A stretch of 64,000 bases of DNA, taken from positions 1 to 64,000 of the forward strand of contig NZ_JAFUAG010000033.1 of the NCBI RefSeq assembly GCF_017464355.1, written 5' to 3'. Both the position numbers and the translations under genes were made by a program. This document shows, piece after piece, positions 1 to 9,480 of this stretch. Positions within the stretch are counted from its first letter, which is position 1. Every line of letters begins with the position of its first letter. The notes below the pieces were generated by a model that was not told the origin of the DNA, did no database searches, and saw nothing but the letters and a program-made list of their open reading frames with translations. The DNA comes from Ruminococcus sp. Its GTDB lineage: Bacteria > Bacillota > Clostridia > Oscillospirales > Ruminococcaceae.

Positions 1-30
1 AAACCGTGCTTCTTGTGCTATACTATTCAT
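1..30 (-). CDS. 5' end of a possible transposase/HTH protein (partial)
   Basis: An ATG at 30-28 on the minus strand opens a frame reading MNSIAQEARF that leaves the window after ten codons. The start resembles the N-terminus of small helix-turn-helix transposase subunits, recalled from memory and too short to prove. A TATAAT hexamer lies upstream on the same strand near position 90. The sequence between carries an inverted repeat (GAACAACTCTC near 32-42 and GAGAGTTGTT near 91-100) that could be an operator or element end. Identity uncertain. Confidence 0.3.
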   Translation of the reverse strand, partial: MNSIAQEARF

Positions 31-284
31 GGAACAACTCTCTTTTCATGATATTTTTGTTTTTGTTAGCACTTAACATTATATCATATTGAGAGTTGTT
101 TTTCTATTTTTGGTGTCTATGATCTATTGTAACATAACATTATGTAAAAAAAAGGAGGGACAGCAAAAAGTCCGTTTCTCCGCAGAACGCCCCCATACCG
201 CTGATATTTAATGGACTTCCGATATTGGACCGTATCGCTGATGATACACGATCGGATCGGGCTATCGCGGATATACTGCGCGGG

Positions 285-313
285 TTGCATTTTTCATGAC
301 TTTGTGCTATAAT
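285..313 (+). promoter_or_regulatory. sigma-A-type promoter of the permease gene
   Basis: TTGCAT at 285-290 and TATAAT at 308-313 are separated by 17 bases, about 50 bases before the permease start at 361. The stretch 110-280 holds no ORF or repeat that I can support. Confidence 0.6.
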
Positions 314-360
314 CATTTGCGGCGGTCAAAACTATACCGACTGCGGACAAGGGAAGTAAA

Positions 361-1506
361 ATGAAAAAAATAAAAGCATTTCTTAAAAAGGAGCTTATGC
401 TCACCATATCGGTGCTGGCGGCGGCAGCCTCGCTGTTCATAACGCCCCCGGGCAAACGGCTGCTGGGGGATATCGACTGGCGTACCCTGGGCACCCTGCT
501 GATGATGCTGTGCGTGCTGGAGGGTTTCAAGCAGGAGAACGTGCTGCGGCCGCTGGTGTCCCTGGCCTCACGGCTGAAAAAGATGACGGGCATATCCCTG
601 TTTCTCATATTCGGGGTGTTCTTCACCTCCATGTTCGTCACCAATGATGTTTCACTGATGATCTTCGTGCCCCTGACTATCATCATCTTCCGCGGGGCGG
701 ACAAGGAGAAATATATACTCCCCGTTATAACCATGGAGAACATAGCCGCCATAAGGGGTTCCCTGCTGACGCCCTTCGGCAGTCCCCAGAACCTGTTCCT
801 CTACGGACGTTCGGGCACCACGGCAGAAAACTTCATGCTGCATATGCTGCCCCTGTGCGCCATGTCGGCGGTGCTGCTGGTCATATTCGTGCTGGTGCTT
901 TACCGCAAAGATCTCAGCGAGCCCATAAACGCAGACCCCTCGGCCTCATCACAGCAGTGGCTCCCCGAGAACAGGGTGAAGCGCATAGCATACCTGCTGC
1001 TCTTCGGGGTCATAATCTTCACCATCGTCAGCCGCACGGCCTACTGGTACATCGCCCTGATACTTGTGCTTGGGGTGATAGCCGCAGTGGACAGGGGGCT
1101 TTTCGCCAAGGTGGACTATGTGCTTATCTTCACCTTTCTCTGCTTTTTCATATTCTCCTCCTCGGTAGCGGCCAACAAGGATATCTCCCTGCTGCTGGAC
1201 AAGGCTGTGGCAGGTCACGAATACTGGTGGGCTATCGGCCTCAGCCAGATAATTTCCAACGTGCCCGCCTCCATAGTGCTTTACCCCTTTACGGATAACT
1301 TTGCAGGTCTCATCTACGGTGCTGATACCGCAGGGCTCTGCTCCCTCATCGGGTCACTGGCCTCAGTGATAAACTACCGCATATACGTCCGCGAATACCC
1401 CGGCTGCGGCGGAAAGTTCATACGCACCTTTACCCTGATAAGCTGGGCATTCTTCCTCATAGTGGTCATACCGGGGTACTTTCTCAGCAAATGGAGCTTT
1501 TTCTGA
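361..1506 (+). CDS. SLC13/ArsB-NhaD-like anion permease
   Basis: A 381-residue, highly hydrophobic protein with about ten predicted membrane spans. The motif TSMFVTNDVSLMIFVPL (about residues 84-100) and the later segment SQIISNVPASIVLYPF are the paired intramembrane hairpins of the SLC13/CitM/ArsB superfamily, where an N-D/N-P dipeptide is typical. It probably moves an organic or inorganic anion across the cytoplasmic membrane. The substrate (dicarboxylate, sulfate, arsenite) cannot be told from sequence alone. It is monocistronic, has its own promoter, and is followed by a strong hairpin. No accessory ATPase or arsenic gene lies nearby, which argues against a dedicated ars role. Confidence 0.75.
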   Translation: MKKIKAFLKKELMLTISVLAAAASLFITPPGKRLLGDIDWRTLGTLLMMLCVLEGFKQENVLRPLVSLASRLKKMTGISLFLIFGVFFTSMFVTNDVSLMIFVPLTIIIFRGADKEKYILPVITMENIAAIRGSLLTPFGSPQNLFLYGRSGTTAENFMLHMLPLCAMSAVLLVIFVLVLYRKDLSEPINADPSASSQQWLPENRVKRIAYLLLFGVIIFTIVSRTAYWYIALILVLGVIAAVDRGLFAKVDYVLIFTFLCFFIFSSSVAANKDISLLLDKAVAGHEYWWAIGLSQIISNVPASIVLYPFTDNFAGLIYGADTAGLCSLIGSLASVINYRIYVREYPGCGGKFIRTFTLISWAFFLIVVIPGYFLSKWSFF

Positions 1507-1575
1507 CGGAGAGCATATAAATGTCCAAATCCGATATTGCTGTGTATCCCTGACGATGTACAGTAACGAAAATGC

Positions 1576-1610
1576 CAAAGACCCCGAAGCGCTTTGCTTC
1601 GGGGTCTTTG
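1576..1610. terminator. Bidirectional intrinsic terminator
   Basis: A 15-bp perfect stem (CAAAGACCCCGAAGC and its complement) with a 5-base loop lies between the plus-strand permease and the converging minus-strand SGNH hydrolase. The minus side continues into CATTTTCG, giving a short U tract. It probably ends transcripts from both sides. Confidence 0.75.
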
Positions 1611-1668
1611 TGGTATATTGTGGTATATTTATAGGGGGTGTCGGAATATCACATCAAGCAAGGCCTGC

Positions 1669-3519
1669 TTACTGAGGAAGAGGTCTTATGCTCTTAACAT
1701 GGGCTGCGATAGCCACCAGGTCGGTAACATTTATCTCGTCGTTGCCGTCTATGTCAGCATACTTCTGATCCTCGTCCTTTATAGCCCTTATGCTCTTTAC
1801 ATGAGCCGCAGTGATAACAACGTCGGTAACATTTACAATGCCGTCGCCGTTTACATCGCCAAGAACTCTGTCATCTTCTTCGGTGGTAGTTTCCTCGGCA
1901 TCGGTGGGTGTTTCGTCGGAGGTAGTGATCTCATCATCGTCAGTGGTGATATCTTCCTCATCGGTGACTACCTCGTCATCGCCCATTCTCTCGCCTGCCA
2001 TGTCAGCCAGTTTGCTGAACATGATGTCAGCTATCTCCTTGTGGCCGTTGGCATCGGGGTGGGGGTCAAAGTCAGTTTCAGGGGAAATACCGTATACGTC
2101 AACAAAGGTAGCACCTGTTTCCTCAGCGATGACTTCCAGCTTCTCGTTCAGGGACTTTATCTGGGGGTCAACGTTCTTGCCTGCCATCTGCATAGCTATA
2201 GGGCCAGCTACCTGCTGTGCCATCCGCTTTGCTGCTGCATAGGCTGCGGAGTTGCGCATTTCCTCCAGGGCTGCTGCAAAGTCGGGAAGTTCGCTGATGT
2301 TCTCGCCGCTGCCCAGTATGTTCAGTATGCCCTTAAGGTCTTCGATACTGCCGAACTTTGCAAAGGCCTCTCTCAGTGCAGCCTCATCGGGCAGTGCCTG
2401 GGTGTCCTTCATTACAGAGATAAGGTGAGCCAGTTCCTCGTTGGTGTCATACTGTTCCAGCTGACCCATTATGTAATCAAGCTTTGCATTATTGCTGAAC
2501 TGATCCATAGCGTCCTTCAGTTCCTCTGCCTGCTCAACCTTTTCGTTTACGGTCTCTATGTATTCCTCGGTAGGCTGACCCTCAGCGTCTACCTGGTCTT
2601 CGTTCTCTGCGGCAGTGTTGGAAGCCTCTGTGAACAGGGGGCCGACTACAGAGAATATATCCTGCTCAACTTCCTTAGACTCGCTCTCGGTGCGGTAGGG
2701 GTTGAACATACCCAGCAGTGCGATGTCGGTCTCGCCGTTCACCTCCTGAACTGCCTCAACAACGCCCTTTACATTGTTTGCGGACTCTGTTACCAGCTCA
2801 TCAGCCCTTTCGCCTACGTTCTTCATGTAGTTTGCAGCCTCAAGGAAGGTCTCAGTGGTTATGCTGTCCTTGTTCTCGCTGAGTATCTGCAGGCCTGCGC
2901 CCATGCAAAGCTCAGTATCAGCGCCGAACAGGGTCAGTGTCAGGGACATACCCACCGCCCTGATAACGGGGTTCTCATGGCTCTGCATTTCGGGCAGTAT
3001 GCTCATGACGATGTCGTTTCCGCCCAGCTGTATGCTCACAAGGTCAGCCTCGCTGAGGTACTTGTTGTAGTAATCGTGGTAAGGTATCAGCACATCGCTG
3101 GTGCCGGGTGCCAGGAAAGTATCCAGTATGTAGGCAGCGAACTCGCCCTTGTAGCCCTCCTGCTTGATAACCTTCTCGATATCCTGAGCGCGGAAAGCTG
3201 TGGAAGCCAGGTTAGTGCCCTGCACCTCGCAGCCCTTTTCCAGGCCAAGCTCTTTCAGGTAGCTTGTGAATATAGCAGGATAAGCGCCCTGCACAGGGTT
3301 TTCCAGCAGCTGGTCGGTTATGATGAGGGCGGGGTCGTTTTGAAGTCCCCCTGCCTTGTTCAGGCCGTAGCCCGCAGCGATACTGTCGCCCAGTGCCACA
3401 TAGTTGTAGGTCTTCTTTGCGGCGCCCTCATCCTTTTCCTCGGCAAAGGCTGCCACACCTGCGGTGCTGGCCAGCATTGCTGCTGCCACCAGAGCCGCCA
3501 AAGCTTTTGTTGCTCTCAT
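1669..3519 (-). CDS. Secreted SGNH/GDSL hydrolase with C-terminal dockerin
   Basis: A 616-residue exported protein. The start at 3519 is chosen because GAGGAGG lies nine bases upstream, and the next residues form a signal peptide ending near AFAEE. GDSI (residues 44-47) is block I with the nucleophilic Ser; QLGGND is block III; a DPHPDANGH segment supplies the Asp/His of block V. This is an SGNH lipase/esterase with a long insertion. Acidic Thr-rich linkers of the T-T-D-D-D/E-E-T-T-T-E-E type lead into two calcium-loop repeats, GDVNGDGIVNVTDVV and ADIDGNDEINVTDLV, each followed by AAHVKSIR. That is a type I dockerin, so the enzyme should attach to a cohesin scaffold outside the cell. It begins one base after the stop of the upstream CoA-ligase gene, which implies translational coupling. 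Confidence 0.88.
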   Translation of the reverse strand: MRATKALAALVAAAMLASTAGVAAFAEEKDEGAAKKTYNYVALGDSIAAGYGLNKAGGLQNDPALIITDQLLENPVQGAYPAIFTSYLKELGLEKGCEVQGTNLASTAFRAQDIEKVIKQEGYKGEFAAYILDTFLAPGTSDVLIPYHDYYNKYLSEADLVSIQLGGNDIVMSILPEMQSHENPVIRAVGMSLTLTLFGADTELCMGAGLQILSENKDSITTETFLEAANYMKNVGERADELVTESANNVKGVVEAVQEVNGETDIALLGMFNPYRTESESKEVEQDIFSVVGPLFTEASNTAAENEDQVDAEGQPTEEYIETVNEKVEQAEELKDAMDQFSNNAKLDYIMGQLEQYDTNEELAHLISVMKDTQALPDEAALREAFAKFGSIEDLKGILNILGSGENISELPDFAAALEEMRNSAAYAAAKRMAQQVAGPIAMQMAGKNVDPQIKSLNEKLEVIAEETGATFVDVYGISPETDFDPHPDANGHKEIADIMFSKLADMAGERMGDDEVVTDEEDITTDDDEITTSDETPTDAEETTTEEDDRVLGDVNGDGIVNVTDVVITAAHVKSIRAIKDEDQKYADIDGNDEINVTDLVAIAAHVKSIRPLPQ

Positions 3520-3520
3520 T

Positions 3521-5428
3521 TTACTTTTCCTCCTCTTTCTCTTTCTTTTCATTTACTTCGATCTTGTGATCTTTTCTTATCCTTATCCTTACGGTCTCGC
3601 CGGTTTCGGAATAATCCACCAGCATCATGTGGTTGCGGCTGAGAGGTGCATAGTAGCCGTCGTAATCGTGGGTCAGCAGTATGTAATCTCTCTTGGCGGT
3701 TATCTCGCCTATCTCGAACTCCTTGTAGAACTTCACAGCGCTCAGGTGATACTTGGCGCAGATATATTCCACCAGCTCGGGGCTGGGCTCAGCCTGCTCG
3801 GGGTCGAGTATGATCTGGCCTACCACATCATAGCCGCCGCGCTCGTTCTTGAAAGCGCTTATCTCCCACTCGTTTATGGGGTCGTTCTCATCCAGGGAGC
3901 TTTCTATCATGAACAGGTATACGCGCTTGCCGTTCTCGTCAACGTAGGAGTCTGAAGCTCTGCCCATGATAGTGTAGGAGCCGTCAGCGTGCCTTACAGC
4001 GATATCGCCTGTAACGCCCCACTTGGTACCCTCTTCATCATAGTACCAGCGCTCGGCAGTAGCCTCGGGGTTATCCAGGTAACGGTCAGCCGATGCGGGG
4101 CTGGTAGCGTGCAGGTTTGCCAGAACTTCGTTCTCTGTCACAAGGTTGCCCTCGTCGTCCACCAGCTTTACATGAACGTGGGGCTCCAGGGGCTTGCCTG
4201 TTTCGTTGGTCTTGGTCTCTTCGTCCATGAAATATGTTACCAGTGTTACGCCGCCCTCTTCGCTGGCGCCGCCGCCCAGTGAATATCTCACGCTGCAGCC
4301 GTTATCTCTCAGCCACTTGTCTATCTTGCGCACTGCGCTGACATTTACAGCCTCGCCGCCCGATGCGGGACGCTTCAGGCATTCCAGGGCATCAGGTGCC
4401 AGCACGCCCTGTCTTACGCTCATCAGGTAGAAGCTTGCAGTAGCCACCACGCAGTTGCACTGGGTCTCGGAGAGGTCTCTTGCAAAGGTATACTTGTTAT
4501 ATATAGGTCTGGGTACCAGCGTGCCGCCTCTTGCCAGGGGCATTACAGCGCACACTCTCTCGCCTGTCATATGGGTCAGGGGTATGCACTGGAAGTTTCT
4601 CTCGCCCACATAGTTCTGGGTGTCGAGGCCTGCGTGCATCTCAACGTATGCATTCAGCGAATACTCCTTGTAGACCACGCACTTGGGTCTGCTGGTAGTG
4701 CCGCTGGTGTAGAAATAGCTTATATCACGGTCAAGGTCAGTGGGACCCAGGTCCAGGGGGATATCGCTTTCCTCTCCTGCCTTTCTCAGGTCTTCCAGCT
4801 TGATGAACTCAACGCCCTTTACCTTATCCAGGTTCTGCAGGCATTCCATTATCTGCTGTATATCGAAGACCTCCTGCATCTGCTCGGGCATTTCGGAGGT
4901 ATCAAGGAACATACCCTTTTTATCCTCGGGCAGGAAGTCATCAAGGTTCATGACGATGACCTTCTTTATGCCGCCGTCATTCAGGTGGTCAACAAAGTAG
5001 GGCAGGAAAGCGTCCAGTGTAACTATGACCTCAGAGTGCTTATCCTTTGTATAAAGCTCAAAGTCATTCTTAAGGAAGAGGAAGTTCACGTTATTGCTGA
5101 TAGCCTTTACCAGGTTGCAGGCGAACAGCAGCATAAGGTTCTCAATGCTTACGGGCATACACAGGGTAACAACGTCGCCCTCCTTGACACCTGCCAGCTT
5201 AAGGCCTCTCGCATAAGCTTCACGGAGGGCAGGCAGCTCGCCGTAGGTTATGATCCTGCCGAAGTAGTCAAAGGCAGCGCCGTCAAGGTTGTCCTGGTTG
5301 AAGGTCATGATATTGTCAAAAATATTCATGTTGTAGATATCCACGCCGTTTATGGTGCGGTCTACCTTTGCCCACTCGGGGAATTTTCTTTCGATCGTAC
5401 TTGTGTTGATCTGTGTTGTTGTCTTCAT
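3521..5428 (-). CDS. AMP-binding acyl-CoA ligase/adenylate-forming enzyme
   Basis: A protein of about 635 residues in the ANL adenylating superfamily. YFYTSGTTSRPK is the P-loop-like A3 motif, and later the YSLGGGASEEGG and WGVTGDIAVRHADG segments fit the A5 and A7 (TGD) regions. It would activate a carboxylate as acyl-AMP and probably pass it to CoA. The start at 5428 is preferred over the one at 5446 because AAAGGA sits nine bases upstream. A TATAAT hexamer at 5543-5548 (minus strand) is the likely -10 box. The charged C-terminus K-E-K-E-E-E-K is encoded by bases that also form the ribosome binding site of the downstream SGNH hydrolase. An esterase released outside and a CoA ligase inside could act on the same acid (acetate, ferulate or a fatty acid), but this is inference. 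Confidence 0.8.
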   Translation of the reverse strand: MKTTTQINTSTIERKFPEWAKVDRTINGVDIYNMNIFDNIMTFNQDNLDGAAFDYFGRIITYGELPALREAYARGLKLAGVKEGDVVTLCMPVSIENLMLLFACNLVKAISNNVNFLFLKNDFELYTKDKHSEVIVTLDAFLPYFVDHLNDGGIKKVIVMNLDDFLPEDKKGMFLDTSEMPEQMQEVFDIQQIMECLQNLDKVKGVEFIKLEDLRKAGEESDIPLDLGPTDLDRDISYFYTSGTTSRPKCVVYKEYSLNAYVEMHAGLDTQNYVGERNFQCIPLTHMTGERVCAVMPLARGGTLVPRPIYNKYTFARDLSETQCNCVVATASFYLMSVRQGVLAPDALECLKRPASGGEAVNVSAVRKIDKWLRDNGCSVRYSLGGGASEEGGVTLVTYFMDEETKTNETGKPLEPHVHVKLVDDEGNLVTENEVLANLHATSPASADRYLDNPEATAERWYYDEEGTKWGVTGDIAVRHADGSYTIMGRASDSYVDENGKRVYLFMIESSLDENDPINEWEISAFKNERGGYDVVGQIILDPEQAEPSPELVEYICAKYHLSAVKFYKEFEIGEITAKRDYILLTHDYDGYYAPLSRNHMMLVDYSETGETVRIRIRKDHKIEVNEKKEKEEEK

Positions 5429-5785
5429 TCTGATTATCCTTTCCATTTTCTGGTTCGGGCTCGATCTTGTTTATCTGCCCATGTTGTTTTTCCTTCTCCC
5501 ATTCGGGATATCGGAAGGCGCTCTTTCCCTCCGACGTGTTATATTATAACATACAAATCATTAAATAATCCTTAATTACAGAGCCGATTTTATTATTTTC
5601 TCTTAATGTTAATCTTAAGATTTCTTAAGGTTCAAAAAATTCAATAATTAGTCATTATTTTGCCGTTTTGCCTTTGTGAAGTTTTTACAAACCCGTTTTT
5701 CGCAGTTGCGACGTCACAACTCGTTCCGGGGTAATATCTCAATTTGTCGGCGGGGGACTGTCTCACTTTGTCGGTGCGGCGTACT

Positions 5786-6319
5786 CCCCCTCCTCGGGAG
5801 GGGGGGTGAGGGTGTCTCCGCAGTTCTGCGCTGATATGCACCTGTTTCTCTGCGTGGGTTCCCTCTCACATATTGGTGGGGGCAAGCCCCCACCCTACCT
5901 GGCGGGCGGTTCGTCTTGTTCCCGCAGGATTTGCGCTTTCCCCTTTTCACGGACGTTTGCTGTTCTATCTATAGGTACTCTGCCGCGACCGCCGAAAACG
6001 CTTCGCTGTTCGGCTGGGTCATAGCGGGCGGTCGTTATACGCACATAAAACGAGCGTGGTCTGTTCTCAGTCCACGCTCGTTAGTTGGCGGCCGCCCGCT
6101 TTTTGTCATGGCGGGAAGTCGCTGTTCTTATCGCCTTTTTTGACGTTTGTCTCGCTCTTATTGTTTGTTTTGCATTTTGGTTTTGCTCCTTGGTGATTGA
6201 GGGCTCTGCCCTCAAACTCCCGCAAGCCTGCTGGCGCGAGGCTTGACCGCGCGCTTTATTTCCTTGGCATTCTTATCTCGAACTGCAAATCTTTCGCCCC
6301 TGCCAATAATTATGAATTA
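5786..6319. repeat. Mosaic intergenic repeat, copy A
   Basis: It fills the gap between the CoA ligase and the SDR gene. Part one (about 5786-5904) has a G-tract hairpin and a GGTGGGGGCAAGCCCCCACC stem. Part two (about 5925-6319) starts near CCCGCAGGATTTGCG, contains the nested stems GCGGGCGGTCG/CGGCCGCCCGC and ACGAGCGTGG/CCACGCTCGT, then GAGGGCTCTGCCCTC, and ends in CCAATAATTATGAATTA. Part two recurs nearly identically at 9631-9984 and 11091-11487. The terminal bases supply the stop codon of the SDR gene. The stretch 5550-5785 contains only AT-rich sequence and imperfect short repeats. Confidence 0.85.
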
Positions 6320-7078
6320 AAAAGCGACCGATCCCGTGTATACAGGGAAATCACTCTCGGCTTTCTTTACAGCTTCTTCTAAGGTCATGCCGTAAAAGTG
6401 TCCCGCTGATAAATTCCTCCCCGAACGCTTATCGTCCACAAAGGCACCTACCACTACCCCCGGCAGCGAGCTTTCGGGCGCATTGGGCGCATGGGCGCCC
6501 CCAAGGTCTGTTCTGCACCAGCCCGGGTCGGTGATGTTTATGCAGATGTCCGTACCCTCATATTTTGAAGCTAAGTCCATGGTGACTTTATCCAGCGCCG
6601 CCTTGCTGGCGGAATACCCTGCCTGCTCAGGCTCAAGCCTTATGCCGCTGGTGGTGTTGACTATCCTGCCAAAGCCCCGCTCCTGCATTTTGGGCAGAAA
6701 ATGGTACATTATCATCATGGGAGCTATGGTGTTTATACGGAAACTCATCTCGTAATCCTCGGGGGGCGTTTTGAGATAGTCGGTGCGGTAGGCTATCTGT
6801 ATGCCTGCATTGTTGAGGACGATGTCAACAGGTGTACCCTTTTCGTCTATCTCCGCCAGCATAGCCTCCACCTGGGCGATATCGGAAAACTCTGCGCCTA
6901 CGGCATAGGCTTCCACCCCCAGGGCTTTTACCTCTTCAAGCACACCCTCGCAGTGTTCCTTAGTTCTGCCATGGAGGATAAGGTTGCAGCCCTGCTTTGC
7001 CATGAAAACTGCTGCTCCCCTGCCTATGCCCCTTGCGGCGCCTGTTACCAGCGCCCAGCGGCCTTTTACATCTACCAT
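6317..7078 (-). CDS. Short-chain dehydrogenase/reductase (SDR)
   Basis: A 253-residue classical SDR with TGAARGIGRG (nucleotide-binding glycine motif, residues 13-22), LNNAG, a catalytic Ser in NTTSG, and YSASK (Tyr-x3-Lys). It uses NAD(P)H to reduce or oxidise a carbonyl or alcohol; the closest general type is the FabG-like 3-oxoacyl reductase group, but the substrate is unknown. The ATG shares its A with the TAA stop of the upstream epimerase gene (TAATG), so the two are translationally coupled. The stop codon lies within the last bases of repeat copy A. Confidence 0.85.
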   Translation of the reverse strand: MVDVKGRWALVTGAARGIGRGAAVFMAKQGCNLILHGRTKEHCEGVLEEVKALGVEAYAVGAEFSDIAQVEAMLAEIDEKGTPVDIVLNNAGIQIAYRTDYLKTPPEDYEMSFRINTIAPMMIMYHFLPKMQERGFGRIVNTTSGIRLEPEQAGYSASKAALDKVTMDLASKYEGTDICINITDPGWCRTDLGGAHAPNAPESSLPGVVVGAFVDDKRSGRNLSAGHFYGMTLEEAVKKAESDFPVYTGSVAF

Positions 7079-8088
7079 TAAAAGCCCTCCTTCATTTTTT
7101 CCATTGCTTCGATCACCTTATCGCACCAAGCATCGAATTCGGGGTCATCGTTCTGGTATTCCGGGTGGTCAAGGATATATTCCACCGTTCTGCGAATGCC
7201 CTCTCTTGCGGTGACGGTGCATTCAAAGTCGGGCACCAGCGCCTTGACCTTTGAGTTATCGAAGACCACCGAGTTGGACTTATCGCCTATAAGGCTGCCT
7301 GTGAAGTCGTAGTCGCTCAGGTCGGCCAGGGTCTGCGAAGCCACATAGTAAGGTTTGAGTTCCTTGCCCAGGGCATCTGCCACGGCCTTGTATATCTCAT
7401 TCCAGCTGACGCTTTCGTCTGAGGTTATGTGGAAGACCTCACCGATAGCTTTTGGGTTGCCTATAAGTCCCACATAGGCCTTGGCAAAGTCGCTGTTATG
7501 GGTTATGGTCCAGAGTGAACTGCCGTCACCGTGGATCATGACAGGCTTGCCTTCTTTTATGCGCTTTACCACCTGCCAGCTGCCACCGTTGCCGTGTACG
7601 CCCATAGGCACGCTGCGCTCATCGTAGGTATGGGAGGGTCTGACTACTGTCACAGGGAAGCCCTCATTCTTATACAGCCCGAAAAGGTACTCCTCACAGG
7701 CTTTCTTGTTGCGGGAATATTCCCAGTAGGGATTTTCAAGGGGTGTCTCCTCGGTGATGACATAGCCCTCAGGGGGCTTTTTGTAGGCCGAGGCCGAGCT
7801 TATGTAGATAAACTGCTTTGTCTTGCCCTTGAACAGGCGGTAATCTCTTTCGAGCTGTGCAGGCACGAAACCGATGAACTCGCCCACGCAGTCAAACTCC
7901 ATGCCTTCAAGCAGCTTTGCGGTCTTCTCCTCGTCGTTTATATCGGTGGTGATGAACTTTATCCCCTCGGGCAGACCCTCGTTCCTGCTGCCGCGGTTGA
8001 GCAGGTAAAGCTCATGTCCCTGTTCTGCCAGCAGCTTTGTGATAGCCATGCTGATAGTTCCTGTTCCGCCTATGAAAAGTATCTTCAT
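7078..8088 (-). CDS. NAD-dependent epimerase/dehydratase family (extended SDR)
   Basis: A 336-residue protein with FIGGTGTISMAI (Rossmann glycine motif near the N-terminus), ISSASAYK, and YSRNK as the Tyr-x3-Lys pair. It belongs to the extended SDR group that acts on nucleotide sugars or related substrates. The ATG at 8088 is preferred because AAGGAG lies eight bases upstream; an in-frame GTG at 8097 would overlap that site. The gene is first of a coupled pair with the SDR enzyme and follows the alcohol dehydrogenase on the same strand with a gap of about 50 bases, so the three may form one operon. Confidence 0.85.
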   Translation of the reverse strand: MKILFIGGTGTISMAITKLLAEQGHELYLLNRGSRNEGLPEGIKFITTDINDEEKTAKLLEGMEFDCVGEFIGFVPAQLERDYRLFKGKTKQFIYISSASAYKKPPEGYVITEETPLENPYWEYSRNKKACEEYLFGLYKNEGFPVTVVRPSHTYDERSVPMGVHGNGGSWQVVKRIKEGKPVMIHGDGSSLWTITHNSDFAKAYVGLIGNPKAIGEVFHITSDESVSWNEIYKAVADALGKELKPYYVASQTLADLSDYDFTGSLIGDKSNSVVFDNSKVKALVPDFECTVTAREGIRRTVEYILDHPEYQNDDPEFDAWCDKVIEAMEKMKEGF

Positions 8089-8139
8089 GTTATTCACTCC
8101 TTTATATAATGTGTCTGTCGCTGTATTCCCGCAGACGGG

Positions 8140-9327
8140 TCACAATTCAGCCTTAGCCGCTATGCGGTATATCTCAGCTATATCCTCGCTTGAAAGGCTC
8201 ACAAAGCCCCCTGTTCTTCCGTCGCCCAGGCCGAACTTTTCCACCAGCACGGGTATATCTTCTTCCTTTGCGCCCAGTTCGTCGAAGTTTATAGGCATAC
8301 CTATGCTCTTAAGGAATTTCCTGAAACAGCGTATGCCCGCCTTTGCTGTTACCTTCGGGTCTTCAAAATCCATCTCGCAGCCGAACACCCTTGTAGCCAT
8401 CTGGCACAGGCGCATAACGTTGCCGTCGTGGTGTTCGCAGACAAATTCCATCCATGCGGGCATGATGACCGCAAGACCTGCACCGTGGGCGCAGTCATAA
8501 AGCGCAGAAAGCTCGTGTTCGATACCATGGCTGTTCCAGTCCTGATCTCTGCCGACGCCTACGATGTTGGTGTGTGCCACAGTACCCGCCCACATGATAT
8601 TAGCCCTTGCCTGGTAGTTATCGGGGTCTTCGATAACTCTGGGAGTTTCCTTTATCATTGTCAGCAGCAGTGCTTCGCAAAGTCTGTCAGTGACCTCGAC
8701 TTCTGTAGTGTTTGTAAAATAGCGTTCAAATACATGAGCCATGATGTCGGTGGCTCCGCAAGCCGTCTGATAAGCAGGAAGAGTCTGGGTAAGCGCAGGA
8801 TCCATCACAGAAAATCTGGGGCGGATAACATCTGAGCCTGAGCCGCGTTTGAGCATACCATCTACTTTAGTGATGACCGAATCGCCCGAGCCTTCGCTGC
8901 CTGCGGCTGCGATAGTCAGCACTGTACCGACAGGGAGCGCCCGTGTCGCCCGCTTTCCGCTGTAAAAATCCCAGAAATCTCCGTCATAGGGTACACCCAT
9001 AGCTATCGCTTTGGCAGAATCTATTACAGAACCTCCGCCCACTGCCAGTATAAAATCTATATTCTCCCTGCGGGCAAGTTCGATACCCTCATATACCAGT
9101 GTATCACGGGGATTAGGCTGAACGCCGCCCAGCTCGCAGTAGCCGATACCCTGTTCATCGAGGGACTTCTTGACGATATCCACCAGACCCGAGCGCACAG
9201 CCGAGCCGCCGCCGTAGTGTATCAGCACCTTGGTCCCGCCGAACTCTTTCACATAAGTGCCGACCTCGTTTTCTCTTCCCTCACCGAAGACGAACTTAGT
9301 GGGGCTATAAAAATCAAAGTTATTCAT
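8140..9327 (-). CDS. Iron-containing alcohol dehydrogenase, butanol dehydrogenase type
   Basis: A 395-residue group III alcohol dehydrogenase. It begins FYSPTKFVFGEGRENEVG, as the butanol dehydrogenase branch does, and has GGGSVIDSAKAIA for NAD(P) binding. Metal ligands are expected in ATDIMAHVFE (Asp and His), in SHGIEHELSALYDCAHG and around DQDWNSHG. It should interconvert aldehydes and alcohols in fermentation, fitting an ethanol-producing ruminococcus. The start at 9327 has AGGAGG seven bases upstream; longer upstream reading frames have no ribosome site. Confidence 0.88.
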   Translation of the reverse strand: MNNFDFYSPTKFVFGEGRENEVGTYVKEFGGTKVLIHYGGGSAVRSGLVDIVKKSLDEQGIGYCELGGVQPNPRDTLVYEGIELARRENIDFILAVGGGSVIDSAKAIAMGVPYDGDFWDFYSGKRATRALPVGTVLTIAAAGSEGSGDSVITKVDGMLKRGSGSDVIRPRFSVMDPALTQTLPAYQTACGATDIMAHVFERYFTNTTEVEVTDRLCEALLLTMIKETPRVIEDPDNYQARANIMWAGTVAHTNIVGVGRDQDWNSHGIEHELSALYDCAHGAGLAVIMPAWMEFVCEHHDGNVMRLCQMATRVFGCEMDFEDPKVTAKAGIRCFRKFLKSIGMPINFDELGAKEEDIPVLVEKFGLGDGRTGGFVSLSSEDIAEIYRIAAKAEL

Positions 9328-9480
9328 GTTTATACCTCCTGCTTGGTCATAAGATTTTTGTTGCATTATCATGATACCATATTTTCTCTTATCCCGCAAC
9401 ATTTTTATTATATTTAAGAGATTTTTACAATTTTTGCGGATTTTAGGACTACTCACAAATTGCGGCCTGCCAATTATTGC

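Noticed and set aside
1594-3642. Long plus-strand open frames opposite the dockerin genes (also at 16681-18369 and 30875-33133 minus)
   Set aside because: They are antisense shadows of SGNH, internal-dockerin and ppdK genes, Cys/Leu/Val-rich without domains, and lack ribosome sites.
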